From Suillus spraguei (taxonomy: Eukaryota; Basidiomycota; Agaricomycetes; Boletales; Suillaceae), in the NCBI GenBank assembly GCA_016800925.1, contig JABCPU010000124.1:62001-126000 (forward strand): a DNA stretch of 64,000 bases. Direction: 5' to 3'. A model generated the notes under the pieces. The model was given only the letters and a program-made list of their open reading frames with translations. It did not search any database and was not told the DNA's origin. Below, one piece after another: positions 1-10,944 of the stretch (the stretch's first letter is position 1; each line of letters opens with the position of its first letter). The translations under genes and the position numbers were made by a program.

Positions 1-1502
1 GCAGGCAAACCCGATACTATTCTTGGACTTACGAGAGTCTTATATGCAGTCTTGTCTTTGGGGAAACACCTATAGTAGACGACCACCTGAATGGTCAACA
101 TCCCAAATGCACTGTAATGGAAGGTCGAATTCAGCATCAGAAGGTCAAATGGATGAGTACCTACGTGGCAGAGACGGCGAAGCCTACGAGCAAGGCACCG
201 AGGGTGTTATCAAAACGCGGGAGGACGTCTTCTACGGGCATCTTGCAGACGCAAGCAACGAGATGAATGAGCGAATGAATGAAGATAAAGGTTATGATTA
301 GAAGGTAGCATTATGAAATAGTCGGCTGCAACAGCCTTGGGTATCATACATACTCCGTAAACGGATTGGATCTAGTAGTAGGTCCGACGAAGTTGTTGAC
401 GATGATGCATTGATGCTCCAATGTCTGGGCTCCGAATCCGAATACCGGCGTGGAAGTTTGGGAATCAGGACAGAATCATGCAAGATTGCATCCCGGCAAA
501 AGTTTCACCAGGAGAAGATTAATGTTCGGAACCGCATGTTTTTTGCGTCTTGAACAATTTATGCACATGGGCATCGCAACTTTAACTTACGGTAGTGCAT
601 TTTTAAATTGACCAGCGACTTACTTAAGCGCTGCTAAATGTGGAAGATCCGCGGCACTAGAGACTTTGTGGCATGGAACACATGTGCAGACAAAAATGCA
701 GGTCATTATCAGTTTCACAGCTCCAGTTCTGTAGGGTAATCTTGTTACAAAGAATGGTTTGTATACGGTTGCCATACTATTGCCGAGCCTGTACATCAAT
801 ACATAACGTTGTGCCTCAATCGGAATTGTCATGTGCAGGAGTGTACCCTCTAAAAGTTTATGCATCGTCGGATATTATCATGAGCGTCTCATTGGCGAAA
901 CATGAATGAACCTGACGCAATATTAATGTCGACGATATGTACAGACCGATAGAAGGCTTGACATTGGACTTCGATCTGGTCTCACCGATAACAACAATTG
1001 TCATGTGGTCTCGCAAAAGTTATGACATACCGTTCGGATAGGCACAGGGCACCCACCAGAGTGAATGGTTACACGCTGAAAGATAGGATCATAACAATTG
1101 TAATTGCGGTGACTTACGTTGAGCGCAAAGTGCCGATGCTGATGCAATGATCCAGAGTCACCGGTGGCGACCGAGGTCACGGTGATTAATGATTACTAGT
1201 ATCAATTACCAATCCGCAGAATGGATTCACAATACATAGAGTTTTGCATCACAAGCACGGAGGCATAAGTACATTTGCGATGGGGACGCGTCGTCCATTG
1301 TAATCCTATATAATCTCGGGACTAGTTGATCATGCACTACTCTTGGAGCATTGAAAAAAAATTCACGATTTCGAATTCAAGATACTCTTATAGTTCAAAG
1401 GAAATTATGTATTACCAATTGATAAAGTTCGATTTGAATAAAGGCCATCCGGGAGAACCCAAGACTTACTGTGAAATGTTGATTCCAAATGACGTATTCC
1501 AG
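1..1502. repeat. Dispersed repeat R, copy 1 (runs off the left edge)
   Basis: This stretch is closely similar, in the same orientation, to 9100-10226 (copy R2). Its middle part (about 735-960) is also similar to 1940-2020 plus 5392-5690 (copy R3). Shared landmarks are the start 'CCCGATA', the motif 'CCCTCTAAAAGT' and 'GGAAATTATGTA'. Short open frames (23-301 here, 9091-9465 in R2) encode related peptides, but they are interrupted and match no family I know. I read them as decayed remnants of a repeat, not genes. Class of element is unknown. Confidence 0.75.
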
Positions 1503-1931
1503 AGGATTTAAATATCAAGTCCCACTAAATCAAAATTCGCGGTGGTTCCACTTTAACCACGTCGCCTTTACCTGCCTTCCCCGTTTCCACCACGATCCAC
1601 TATCGGACGGAGAGAAGCCCGTGTGAACGATCGTCCAAACTCCACAGGCACTCCTACTTCCGCCAGACAAAACCCAACACATCGTTGAGGTTAGTCATAG
1701 CGAGCCCAGGCAACGACAGCCCTCGTAAAATGTGTCCTGGACTCAAAATACACCCCACTTTTCTTCCATGCTTAGCTCGTAGCACCTTGCTTGTCCAGCA
1801 ACTGCAACAACACTGCTAGTTCCAGCACCAGATGCAGTCTCAATATCTCGTTTTGCAACGTCTACTGCAGAGCGCACGAGGACAGCAATAAACGGTTTGA
1901 GCACAGCAGCTAGCAGCGCGGATGGTGCAAG
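1503..1931 (-). pseudogene. Truncated copy of the YEATS-gene 3' end
   Basis: The sequence matches 10909-11366, the 3' end of the YEATS-domain gene, in the same orientation, with substitutions and several deletions (an 18 bp loss near 1707 is one). Only the C-terminal 130 or so codons and a little 3' flank are represented. It joins repeat R1 directly. In the source locus, R2 and the YEATS 3' end are separated by 682 bp. It cannot encode a functional protein. Confidence 0.85.
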
Positions 1932-1939
1932 AACACGCG

Positions 1940-2020
1940 TTGTCAGTTTTACATCATGTAGCGTAATCTTTGCTTATGTTACCATACTATTGCTGAGCGT
2001 TTATTAATAATACATAACGT
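1940..2020. repeat. Dispersed repeat R, copy 3, left part
   Basis: Similar to R1 at about 735-815, including 'CCATACTATTG' and 'ACATAACGT'. The copy stops abruptly at 2020, where the inverted-repeat element begins, and resumes at 5392. Confidence 0.75.
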
Positions 2021-2053
2021 ATGGAAAGCCAGAGCACCGTGCTCATTTGCCAG
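2021..2053 (+). repeat. Left terminal inverted repeat
   Basis: Begins ATGGAAAGCC and includes the palindrome GAGCACCGTGCTC at 2032-2044; a second copy of the palindrome follows at 2053-2065. It pairs with 5359-5391 on the other strand. Confidence 0.85.
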
Positions 2054-2225
2054 AGCACCGTGCTCACGTGCATTGCCTTATTAGGCAAAAAGTTTCGACG
2101 GGACTCCAGACACGCCTTGGAGCCAACCCAGTATTTGCACCTAGTAAAACAAGTGACTACGAAGTATAATTTCAACCTCGAAAAACGACGGTCCAGTCAC
2201 GAAGTACACTAACACAATTCGAATA

Positions 2226-3945
2226 TCACCATTCATCCACTGCGCCATCATTCTCTGACTCATCACTCGAAAATTGCCAAACAATTAAGGGTCCAACACC
2301 CGCAGAACTGCCATCCAATGGAACATCAGGTTCATCCAGCTCGGCTAGAGCGTTTAAGTTGTGGACGTGAGAATCACCTTTGGCCTCGTCAGTATATAAT
2401 TGATTAAAGGAGATTTGCGTCGTACCTAGGCCCAATCCTCCCACGCACGCCACCCATGTAATACATGTCATCCGGTTCCTCGTTGAAAGGTAAATCGGCA
2501 TGGCCACTGATCAATGTCAATGCACCGGTGGCGGCACCTTCATTTTCCGTCCGAGTCAGTAGTAAGTTGGGATGTGGGTTCTCTGCAAGCTGTACAGCAG
2601 ACAGCACATTCCTATATACAGTCCAAACTGATGACCGAGTCACTGCAGGGCGCCCCATTGCATCATAACAATGCTCGATAAAGTTGCCAAGCATAGGTGG
2701 GACAAGGTCGAATACCGGGTTGGAAGCATCGATATAGACATTGCGAACGTAGTCGATGCCCTCGCGATCTATAGAAACCTAGTTGGCATAGTCAAGTAAG
2801 CCTTTGTGTGCGGTCACTTGTGCAAATGAATACCTTGAAATCCAATGCTCCGAAATCTTCGGGAGAATGGTAGATAAGAGTTGGGACACCGTGTGGGAGT
2901 ACCTAGGGGGATTGTAAGCACACATTTTAATGAGACAGAAATAAGTAGATACCTTGTTGCGGTCACGCCTCTTGGCGGAATTGTTCACTCGGTCTCTATA
3001 AGCGTCAAGCTCCTGCTGCAGCCAGGGTATAAAAACCCAACGAAAAATCATCCTAGAAGACAACAAGACATATAAGGGCATAGGACCATAAGACAAGCGC
3101 TACGTACATTTGGAGAGTATCCGCTGAGTCGTACCAACCCTCAATGACACCTTCGTCCAGCAAATTCTCGAAGCCAGGTGTGAACCTACGCCGGAGTTGT
3201 GACCAAGTGATTTCCGGCATTACGTTTTTCTTCGTGCGCATCCAACGATGTTGCAGAGTTCCTTGCAGGGTTGGGTCATAGCGCTGGCGAAGAAGCGTCT
3301 GCGCGTTCGCAATGCCATAATTTTCGGACCCTAAATCGGATTGAGTGATCAGCGGCATATCTAGCACTTGCGTCAGTGAAGTATTTACAAATGGCATATC
3401 ACTCACGGCCAAGTTCTGCGATTGTGTCGAGATAGTAGTTGAGGATTAACTGTGGGTTTCTGTTAGAATGCCAAACTCGGATCCACATTATCCGCCCTGA
3501 AAACGGCTCGATTCCAGTGTGAAGACCGAGCCCAAATCTGAGCCATTTGTCGTGCTGGTCAACGGCAAAGAGATCGTTAACGCCAGCTGCCCAGAAGCGC
3601 TTTCGTTTCAATTTTCTGGCCTTACGTTGTCGCACGAGTTCTGGTTCATAGGCAGCGAAGTAAGACATCATGACTGATCTATTATAGTCACGGTTGCGAT
3701 GTCAGTCTTTGACAAACAGATCAACTTGACAAAATTACCTAGATACACTCATACTCTTTTCGTGAAAGAGCAGACTGATCATCTCTCGTGTTCCGGCGTG
3801 AGGGTACATCTTGCGAAGATCCGTCACAGCTTCGTGGATTGTTTCTATAGTGTGACCCTGCCGGCGAGACCGTTCAAGGCCCATGTCCACACGGATTTGA
3901 CGAAACTTTGTGAGTCTAGGATAGTTATGAGCAATTAAGTCAGCT
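2226..3945 (-). CDS. Integrase-core-domain protein, putative transposase
   Basis: The spliced protein belongs to a family common in basidiomycete genomes, annotated as integrase catalytic/core domain. Exons joined on minus read: an N-terminal helical part with GLERSRRQGHTIETI, then FFAAYEPELVRQRKAR-like sequence, then the core with WAAGVNDLFAVDQHDKW (first acidic residue of an RNase H-like fold), GIEPFSGRIMWIRVW, SDLGSENYGIANAQ (second acidic position, QSD.GSEN), and HRWMRTKKNVMPEITWSQLR. The C-terminal part contains WLQQELDAYRDRVNN, LPHGVPTLIYHSPEDFGALD and GRPAVTRSSVW. Introns of 50-60 bp are seen near 3730, 3400, 3110, 2940 and 2800. No stop or frameshift interrupts the spliced frame, so the gene looks intact apart from an undefined 5' end: the frame opens around 3945 without a clear ATG, and a first exon may be missing or upstream. 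It lies in the TIR element, divergent from the alpha-kinase. Confidence 0.75.
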
Positions 3946-4088
3946 AATCATAAATATCGTATACGTACCCGATACCGTAGCGTTCTGTATTGAAAGCACC
4001 ATCTGAAGCGGCACTGTCCAAAGCGCCAGTCAAGCGGCCGTTTCAGCGTGAGATTGCGAGTGTCCCATCCTCGCCTCCCCTCAAGAAA

Positions 4089-5235
4089 ATGGCATCTGCC
4101 AATGTTGGTTTCCGTTCTCCAGATCGAGAACAGCTGCGGGAAGTTTTGCAGTCTGGTGGGACTACAGACATAGATGTCCGACAAGTAAGTACGTGCTATT
4201 ACTCTTAGTCCTTCTCTGACATCACACCTCCTAGTGCTCACTATACAGCACGAGAATATTGAATTCTTCCCCATCCCAACACGCCCGCTATCAGTCATTT
4301 TAGACGACCCAAAGCTTCATGCTGCCTTCCGCACGGACACCGAATTGAGCCACAGCGGCCGACTTACAGTTCAGACCTCGACGGACGACATGCTTGGCGT
4401 TGGAGGCTTCAAGACGGCCCATCCTGGGTTCTTGACGCTTTTATCAGCCCCCGAAATTCCTTTAGGTTCACGCCCACGCCAGAAGGTCGCTGTCAAGCGA
4501 CCATTTTACAAGAAGTACCCTCCAGGCAGCAGCACAAACCCGATCAATTTTTCGATTGGACGCTATACGATAAGTGACGAGCTTCCAAAGCTGTTCAGAG
4601 AAGCCAATGTCTTGTACTGGGCACGCTCATTGCTCACATTTGCATATGAATACATAGACCATTGTGTTGCTAATTCATCCGACACTCCGCCCTTTCACAT
4701 CCCTCGCTTGCGTTTTGTCGAGGCCGGTCTCGCATTGTCACACGATCACACACAACCTGGCCACAAATCAAAGTCACTGACCATGCCTCGGGCTGGGTAC
4801 CTCGTCGAAGAGTTGATCACCGATGATTTCATCAAATATATCCATAATATGGATTGCAACCCTATGCTTGATCCATACGAGGTTGGCTATGAAATCGCCG
4901 AATTTCTAGCTTGCACGCAACACATACAGTTTGCCAAAACCGGCGGTCTCGCTTTCATTTCCGATTACCAAGGTGGATTGGAGATTTTGTCTGACCCTCA
5001 AGTTCTTACACATCCGTACGTGATTTCATTTTAAAATATTACTCGTAACTCAACTGGGGACTATAGCCTGGTCAACAAAGGGAAGGATGATATCTTCGGG
5101 GATGGCAACATCGAACGTGCAGTTAGCACATTCGAGAAGGAGCACAATTGCAACAAGTTTTGTAAATGGAGTGGCTTTAAGTTGAAAATTTACGAAAAGT
5201 TGGAAATTGACGAAGCAGAGACGGAGACAGATTAA
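4089..5235 (+). CDS. Alpha-kinase (atypical Ser/Thr kinase) carried by the TIR element
   Basis: Spliced product has the alpha-kinase signature: a lysine in QKVAVKRPFYKK, YLVEELI, FLACTQHIQFAKTGGLAFISDYQGG, ILSDPQVLTHP, then FGDGNI and the zinc-binding C-terminal motif EKEHNCNKFCKW. Introns follow codon ..VRQ (4184-4248) and ..LTHP (about 5017-5066). The family phosphorylates Ser/Thr on proteins and is strongly expanded in some basidiomycetes; targets are unknown. The first in-frame ATG is at 4089. The open frame extends back to 3981 with plausible coding sequence, but a stop lies at 3978-3980, so an upstream exon (acceptor at 3980) is possible. At about 340 residues it is little more than the kinase domain. 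It starts close to the 5' end of the integrase gene on the opposite strand and ends 124 bp before the right inverted repeat, which makes it part of the element. Confidence 0.8.
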
Positions 5236-5358
5236 TCTTGGGACTTGTAGATTTCTTGCTGGGGCTTGTAGATTCACGTTTTGTTTGGACATGCTTATAT
5301 CAAAGTATTATTTGCACGCAGTGTTTGGGGTCCCTCAACTGCATGTGACCAAAGTCGC

Positions 5359-5391
5359 TGGCAAAACGAGCACGGTGCTCCGGCTTTCCAT
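5359..5391 (-). repeat. Right terminal inverted repeat
   Basis: Reverse complement of 2021-2053 with two or three differences. It contains the palindrome GAGCACGGTGCTC at 5368-5380 and ends GGCTTTCCAT. Confidence 0.85.
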
Positions 5392-5690
5392 AATAACGTT
5401 GTTCCTGAACTCAAAGCATTTGAATGCATACGGAATTGTTGTGTAAAACACGCAGTTCCTTCAGGAGTACCTGTATCCTCTAAAAGTTTATGCGCCCTCG
5501 GATATCATCATGAGCTTCCCATTGGCGAAGCAAGAATGATCCTGACGCACAATGTCGACAACAACGAGAAGGGATAGGTACAGGGACACACGAACTTTGC
5601 ACATGTATCATATTGCACATTTCCATCCTGATACGATGCCAGAGCGAATGGTTATACACAAAAGCAAAGATACTATCACTCCCGGTAATA
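5392..5690. repeat. Dispersed repeat R, copy 3, right part
   Basis: Resumes the repeat interrupted at 2020. It shares 'CCTCTAAAAGTTTATGC' and 'CCCATTGGCGAAGCA' with R1 (850-895) and R2 (9777-9830). The right limit is approximate. Confidence 0.7.
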
Positions 5691-7661
5691 GAGGCTACGT
5701 AACATTCAAAGAATCATTTCCCTCGCGAACACATCACTTTTTCTTTCGAAAATTTTACCTGTCACAGTCAACTTTCACTTTCCAAAGTCTTCAAACCCTG
5801 CATGCATCACGCAAGGCTCGAAAACAGCAAATACAGCAGTATCACTAAGTTGGAGTATCTAATGATGACAGTAATAATTACCATGATTGCACTAGTGTTG
5901 CTGGTTGGAGCTGGGTGGTCTGGCACAGGTCCTAGGGAGTGCAGGCGTCTAGCATTGGCAGGAGTCCTGGCTCATAGTCGGTAGTCCTCGGCTGGGTTGT
6001 TATAGTCGGTCCTCGATAGATTGAGCCGCCACCTCCTGCTATAGAGATTTGGCCTTGGGTTCGCCTTGCAGTCCGTCCCCGTTCCAAAGTATGTGGGGAG
6101 TGAGGCTCAAGTGCAGATGCTGCATTGGGGGACATGAGCAGGCTGAGATTGGTGTCCAGACGGTTTGTGCATTGGATTTGGTGGGAGAATCACATCCTCT
6201 TGTTCTAATTCAGTAGTGTTGTTGAGACGGCGCCTGAGAGAACGGGGAGGGTTGAACAAACCCTCATAGCGTGGATCTTTCTTTGATCAGGATTGTCATC
6301 GAAGTGTTGCAGAATCTGATGCAACGCCTTAGCTTTGAGTCTGGTCTCGGATAGTTGCAAGGCTGCAGGGTTTTGCGAGGTTCCGCGCATGGGGTATGCT
6401 ATTATGGTACGTTAAACTGGCCAGCTGCTGCCAAGAGGTTTTTAGCCCTCTTCTCTTTGACCACCTCGATAGCAGTTGTGATGTGGGCTTCACTAGTGGA
6501 GCTTTCTTCAGCTTTTGAATATGTTGCCTTCCTACGGTGGGTGCCATTGGAGATACTGACACGATGTAGCAACGATCCAAAGGCACAACGGGTGATGGAC
6601 TGATACTGACACGATGTATGTGGACTCAAAAAGGTAAATGCCGTGTGTGCCGAGGAGGAGATTAAATTATTTGTGCACCCCTATTTGGTGTCACGCTGTA
6701 GTCCAGACTTGTCGTTGATTCCACCACTGTAGCACCTCAGCACAGGAGAGTAACTATTATCGAACTGGTTTTATGACATTCCAAGAAGGTGCCCTTTATG
6801 TCCCAAATGAATTTTTATGAGCACCTGTGCAGGATCTTTGGGACTTGGATGATTTGTGTTGGACTAAGGTTACAAAGTTACAAATTGCCACAATTTCATC
6901 TCTTGCAACTGCATCATCATCATCCACAGTGAACACTGAGAACTAAGAACCAGAAGGGCCGCATCACGGTTTGTCAGTGTGCGACGAAAGGGATATACGG
7001 ATCACTACTAGCAGGACTCGTATTGAATACCTTCACCTCACGACCCGAAAAGTAAGGATATGAATGACAGCGTGTTAGTAGCATTCCGCGCACACTGTAT
7101 CTACTGATTAGAACGAGTACAGCACATTATCGTGTTTTTATAGTAGTGTTATACAATCTTCCCTCTATGAGTACTACAACAAGCGCTGCCCTTTTGCGCA
7201 TAAAATAAAGACAAATGACCGCAGAGCCACATTCAATCAAAAGCGCACCTCGTGCGCAGGGTACGGAGTGGTCTAGGTGTTGTGAGGGATGGTATAAATT
7301 GCAGTCGAAAATTACCAGCCCAAATCATAGCGTGGCGTCTAGATGACCAATTATCGCAAGGTCAATGACGGAAAACAAAAGTACATACTAAACTTGGTGC
7401 CGAGTTACGACTTCTGGTAACATCCTGTCATAGTGGATCATTTATATGAATTCTAACGGAATAAATAGAATCACTGTACCCACCAATTTTTCCTCGTGAA
7501 TGGTTGGCATCGGCAGCTGTATGGGCTTCTGCACTGAAGGCTGCATGGACCCGGTAAATATATTGAGACTCGGACTCGCTGTCCTTCCTCCTTCAAGGTC
7601 TGTGCCACGATCTCGTATAATTGTTCGAGTGTTGAGTCTGAGTAAAAATATAAGCCAGGCA
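5691..7661. other. Long intergenic region, no gene recognised
   Basis: I see no coding pattern or known element here. A 17 bp direct repeat, GATACTGACACGATGTA, occurs at 6552-6568 and 6602-6618. The stretch beyond 7471 is probably the 3' flank of the minus-strand gene that ends at 7662. Confidence 0.6.
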
Positions 7662-9060
7662 CTAAGAATATCCTCGTAATCCGCTCACGTAGCCAGAAAT
7701 GATATCCCATACACTGGATAAGTTTATCTTAGCTTGAGGTAAGAATGACTTGTATATAACTTACGTTCACTCAGAACAAAATACATGCACATGAACACGA
7801 AGTTCGTCGGCATGATATTGAACTTTCCACACGATTCAGTGTGTGAGACCTGCACATAATATTATCACATACCAAAATAAGGGTCGATAGGCTGACGGTA
7901 CTGTATATAGAGCATGTGTCACGCTTTAATATGTGAAAAGTACCAGAGACCAACCTAGTAAGAATACCGGTATTCACTGCGTATATTATTAATTTATTGA
8001 TCACGGAGTCTGCACTAAAACAACGGATTCATCGGAATACATGATAAATGTAAACTTGTAAGACGTACGTTGAACAGCTTGAACGTATTTTCTGAAGGTA
8101 AAAGCACAATGCGACAGCTATGCTCATGTCCGTGACGACTCCGATGCTTAAGGAAACGCTTCCCAAAGACTACAGAAAATAAGAACGGAGAATAGATAAC
8201 CATAGACTCACGCACCCTCAAGTCAATAATGTGCGCGAAGGAAGGCAATTCGAAACTGTTTCATTTACTATGTCGGAAAACTTGACGGTACAATATAAAA
8301 AAAATAGGAACCATTTTACAGCAAACGCTGATAGTAATATTCAGAATATGTTTCGAACGGAAACTTATATGTACTCACTGGTTGCCGTGCCAAGTTGTGC
8401 AAAAACCATCAAAAACTTTGCAAGGACCCTTTTCAGCACAATGAAATGCGAAATTGAGTTAACCCACCAAAAACCCTGCGAGCCACCGATTTCTACAGCT
8501 GACTTTGCAATATCAATACAAATTCTGGAATAAAATGAAGACGGTCCCGTACATCTCCAGACTCGTAGTGTGAAGCAACTATCAGAAGCCAAAAGTCAGT
8601 CATGCGTTGAACATCGGTGAAATTATTCCACGTACGTCTTGACAATGGCACCAACAACAGCCTGTGTTCGAAAGGACACTTCAATTAGTACATCACACTT
8701 AGTCCACAGGAGATACTCACGCCCAGAGTTGTTTGCAGCTGTTATTTGAAGAAACTTCAATCCATGTTAACGGTAAGCAAAAGTATGACCTCACTATAAG
8801 AGTCCTAGTCCGAAGGTTAGAGGACAAAAAGGTTATTACTTGGAACAGAAGGGCTCACCACTGAGGTTTTCCTGTAGTCAATTGGATCGGATTCAGATAA
8901 TTTCTAATGGATTCGTTCAGCAATGTGAGACGAGGAAAGCGGGCGAAAGCTCACGTAATGGTGTAGAAATATACAGCATGACCAATGAATGTTTGATCAA
9001 CGAAAGAAATGAACCTTGATGATCTGAGCCTTGTTTTCAACAGGGTAGACATCCACCTCA
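7662..9060 (-). CDS. DUF6534-like fungal integral membrane protein (perhaps decayed)
   Basis: No long frame exists, but joining short exons on minus gives pieces typical of the basidiomycete DUF6534 multi-pass membrane proteins: FIGHAVYFYTIT, then CFTLRVWRCTG, then SIGVVTDMSIAVALCFYLQK, then DSVINKLIIYAVNTGILT (the family's most recognisable motif), then IMPTNFVFMCMYFVLSE, ending GLRGYS before TAG at 7662. Candidate introns have GT-AG ends, for example after ..KIRSSCST and after ..GILT. The family has about seven transmembrane helices and no established function. The 5' end is not resolved and abuts repeat R2 at about 9091. The last exon departs from the usual KLYVNS-like ending and several joins need short introns, so a pseudogene is possible. 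Confidence 0.4.
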
Positions 9061-9090
9061 CCATATCAATGCAACCTGGTCAAATGTGTA

Positions 9091-10226
9091 ATGAACGTGC
9101 AGGTGAACCCGATAGTATTCTTGCACTTACGAGAGTCTTGTATGCAGCCTTGTCTTGAAGAAAACGCCTATAGTAGACGAACACCTGCATGGACAACATC
9201 CCAAATGCACTGTAATGCAAGGACGAATTCAGCACCGAAAAGTCAAATGGGTGAGTACCTACGTAGCAGAGATAGCGAAGCCTATGAGCAAGGCACCGAG
9301 GGTGTTATCAAAATGCGAGAGGACGTATTCTGCGGGCATCTTGCAGACCCAAGCAACGGGATGAACGAGCGAATATATGAGGATGAAGATTGCTTAGAAC
9401 GTGGCATTATGGCTGCAACAGCCCTGGGTATCATACATACCCGTAAGCGGATTGTATCCTACTAGGCCTTATTCCGAAGAAGTAGTGGACGATGCGATGA
9501 TGCATCCGATGCTCCGGTGTCTGAGACCGGATACCGTGTAGAAGTTTGGGAATCAGGATAGAAACGTCCAAAATTACATCTTGATAAGATTTTCACTAGG
9601 ATCTAGAGGATTAATGTTATTCGGAACCACATGTTTTTCGTGTCTTCAACAGTCCATGCACATGGAAACTTGTGTTTTGATTTTACCAACGACTTACTTA
9701 CTAAAGCGCTGCCCGGGGTGGAACGTTCTGACATTTGAGATACGGAATTCGAATGACGATATAGAACGGAGTGCACCCTCTAAAAGTCTGTGCGCCCTCG
9801 GTTATTTGCGTACGCTTCCCATTGGCGAAGCAGGAATGAAACCAATGCAATGGCAATGTCGACAATATTCCAGACTGATCCATAGAAGCTTTGGCATACT
9901 AGTATTTCGATCTGATTTCATCGATAACAACAAGTGTCATGTGGTCAAAGACCTCACAAATGTTGCGGAATGCCGAGAAGGGATAGGCACACGAAATGCG
10001 CATGTATACACACCAAAAGATCATACCAATTGTGGACTTACGTTGAGCGCAAAGTGCCGATCAGTTGACCTTCAGTCGCTTATCTCGAAGGAAATTATGT
10101 ACTATCAATTGGCAAGGTTCGATTTGAATGAATATTGCAAGCCCATTCGGGAGAACGACGTCTAGCTCCAAGACTTACTATAGGTGTTTATTCAAGAAAG
10201 TTCCAGAAGCGCAAATAACGTATTCC
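9091..10226. repeat. Dispersed repeat R, copy 2
   Basis: Same orientation and content as R1 (1-1502), with deletions. For example, the part around 'CCATACTATTG' present in R1 and R3 is absent here. The 124-residue frame at 9091-9465 is related to the R1 frame at 23-301, and neither resembles a known protein. Confidence 0.75.
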
Positions 10227-10944
10227 CTCTGTCGGTCTTGAGTGATGGGAACTCACTAAGATACCTTTCATATCGATGGCTTGAAGGATTCATAAATGCG
10301 ATACGGTCAGGGCTCGTGTGCTGTTGTGTAGCATGATGTGGGGGATTCCTTCCAGGTCCCACCACACATCTCGCGTCGTTGCTCTCGTACATACTAGTCA
10401 CCTGTGCTCAAGTGAAAAACAAGCAAACGCCAAAAATTATAAAAATGCGCGTAATTACCGCAGTGACAAACAAGCGCCACGGGAGGCAAGGTTCACGAAA
10501 AGCTATACGATGCGTATCAGTCGGCGGTGGCAAGCCCTAATGTGCAAATAAAATTACTGTCGCGTTCTGCATCACAATTGAAAGTTCTTGAAATATACAT
10601 TATCAAATATCGTTTGCAAAGACACGCACTGATTATAATACTCAACTATAACATCAAGCGCTGGACAGAGCCTAGCTATTGATTATCCACGTCCAAAATA
10701 TGTGTAGTATATCTAAAGTAGAGTTGTTTGACCCACCACTCTCAAGGCAGGGAGATCCTGGCGAGCCCCAATATCAACCACCCGCTCCATAATGTTATGA
10801 GCGTAAGAGACTCACCGGTTTCGCAAGGCATGCATTATGTTTTGCACAGTCCAAGGGATCACAATGGATATAAAAAAAGGCAGTACCTGCCCACGACATC
10901 GGACTCGGAGAGGATTCAAATACCAAGTCCCACTAAATTAAGAT
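10227..10944. other. Spacer between repeat R2 and the YEATS gene
   Basis: No gene seen. The part 10227-10908 is exactly the segment missing from the duplicated version at the left end, where R1 is fused to the YEATS tail at about 1502. Either the left copy lost it or it was inserted here; I find no inverted ends that would mark it as an element. Confidence 0.55.

Larger units (their letters stand above)
2021..5391. mobile_element. Inverted-repeat DNA element carrying integrase-core and alpha-kinase genes
   Basis: The ends form an inverted repeat of about 33 bp (2021-2053 and 5359-5391) starting ATGGAAAGCC and containing the palindrome GAGCACCGTGCTC. Only two or three differences separate the arms. 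Flanks carry ATAACGT on the left (2014-2020) and the same heptamer just inside 5393-5399 on the right, consistent with a target-site duplication of 6-8 bp. The element interrupts repeat copy R3: R sequence stops at 2020 and resumes at 5392, while R1 (around 800) shows the uninterrupted version. Inside are exactly two genes, transcribed outward from about 3.95 kb: an integrase-core gene on minus and an alpha-kinase on plus. The integrase-core protein is the likely transposase (inference). Confidence 0.8.

Noticed and set aside
23..301. Open frame of 92 codons in repeat R1 as a gene
   Set aside because: Related frames in R2 differ in start, length and stops, and no known domain is seen; it is repeat-derived.
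10227..10908. Inserted element between R2 and the YEATS gene
   Set aside because: It is absent from the duplicate locus, but no inverted ends or target duplication are visible; deletion there is equally likely.
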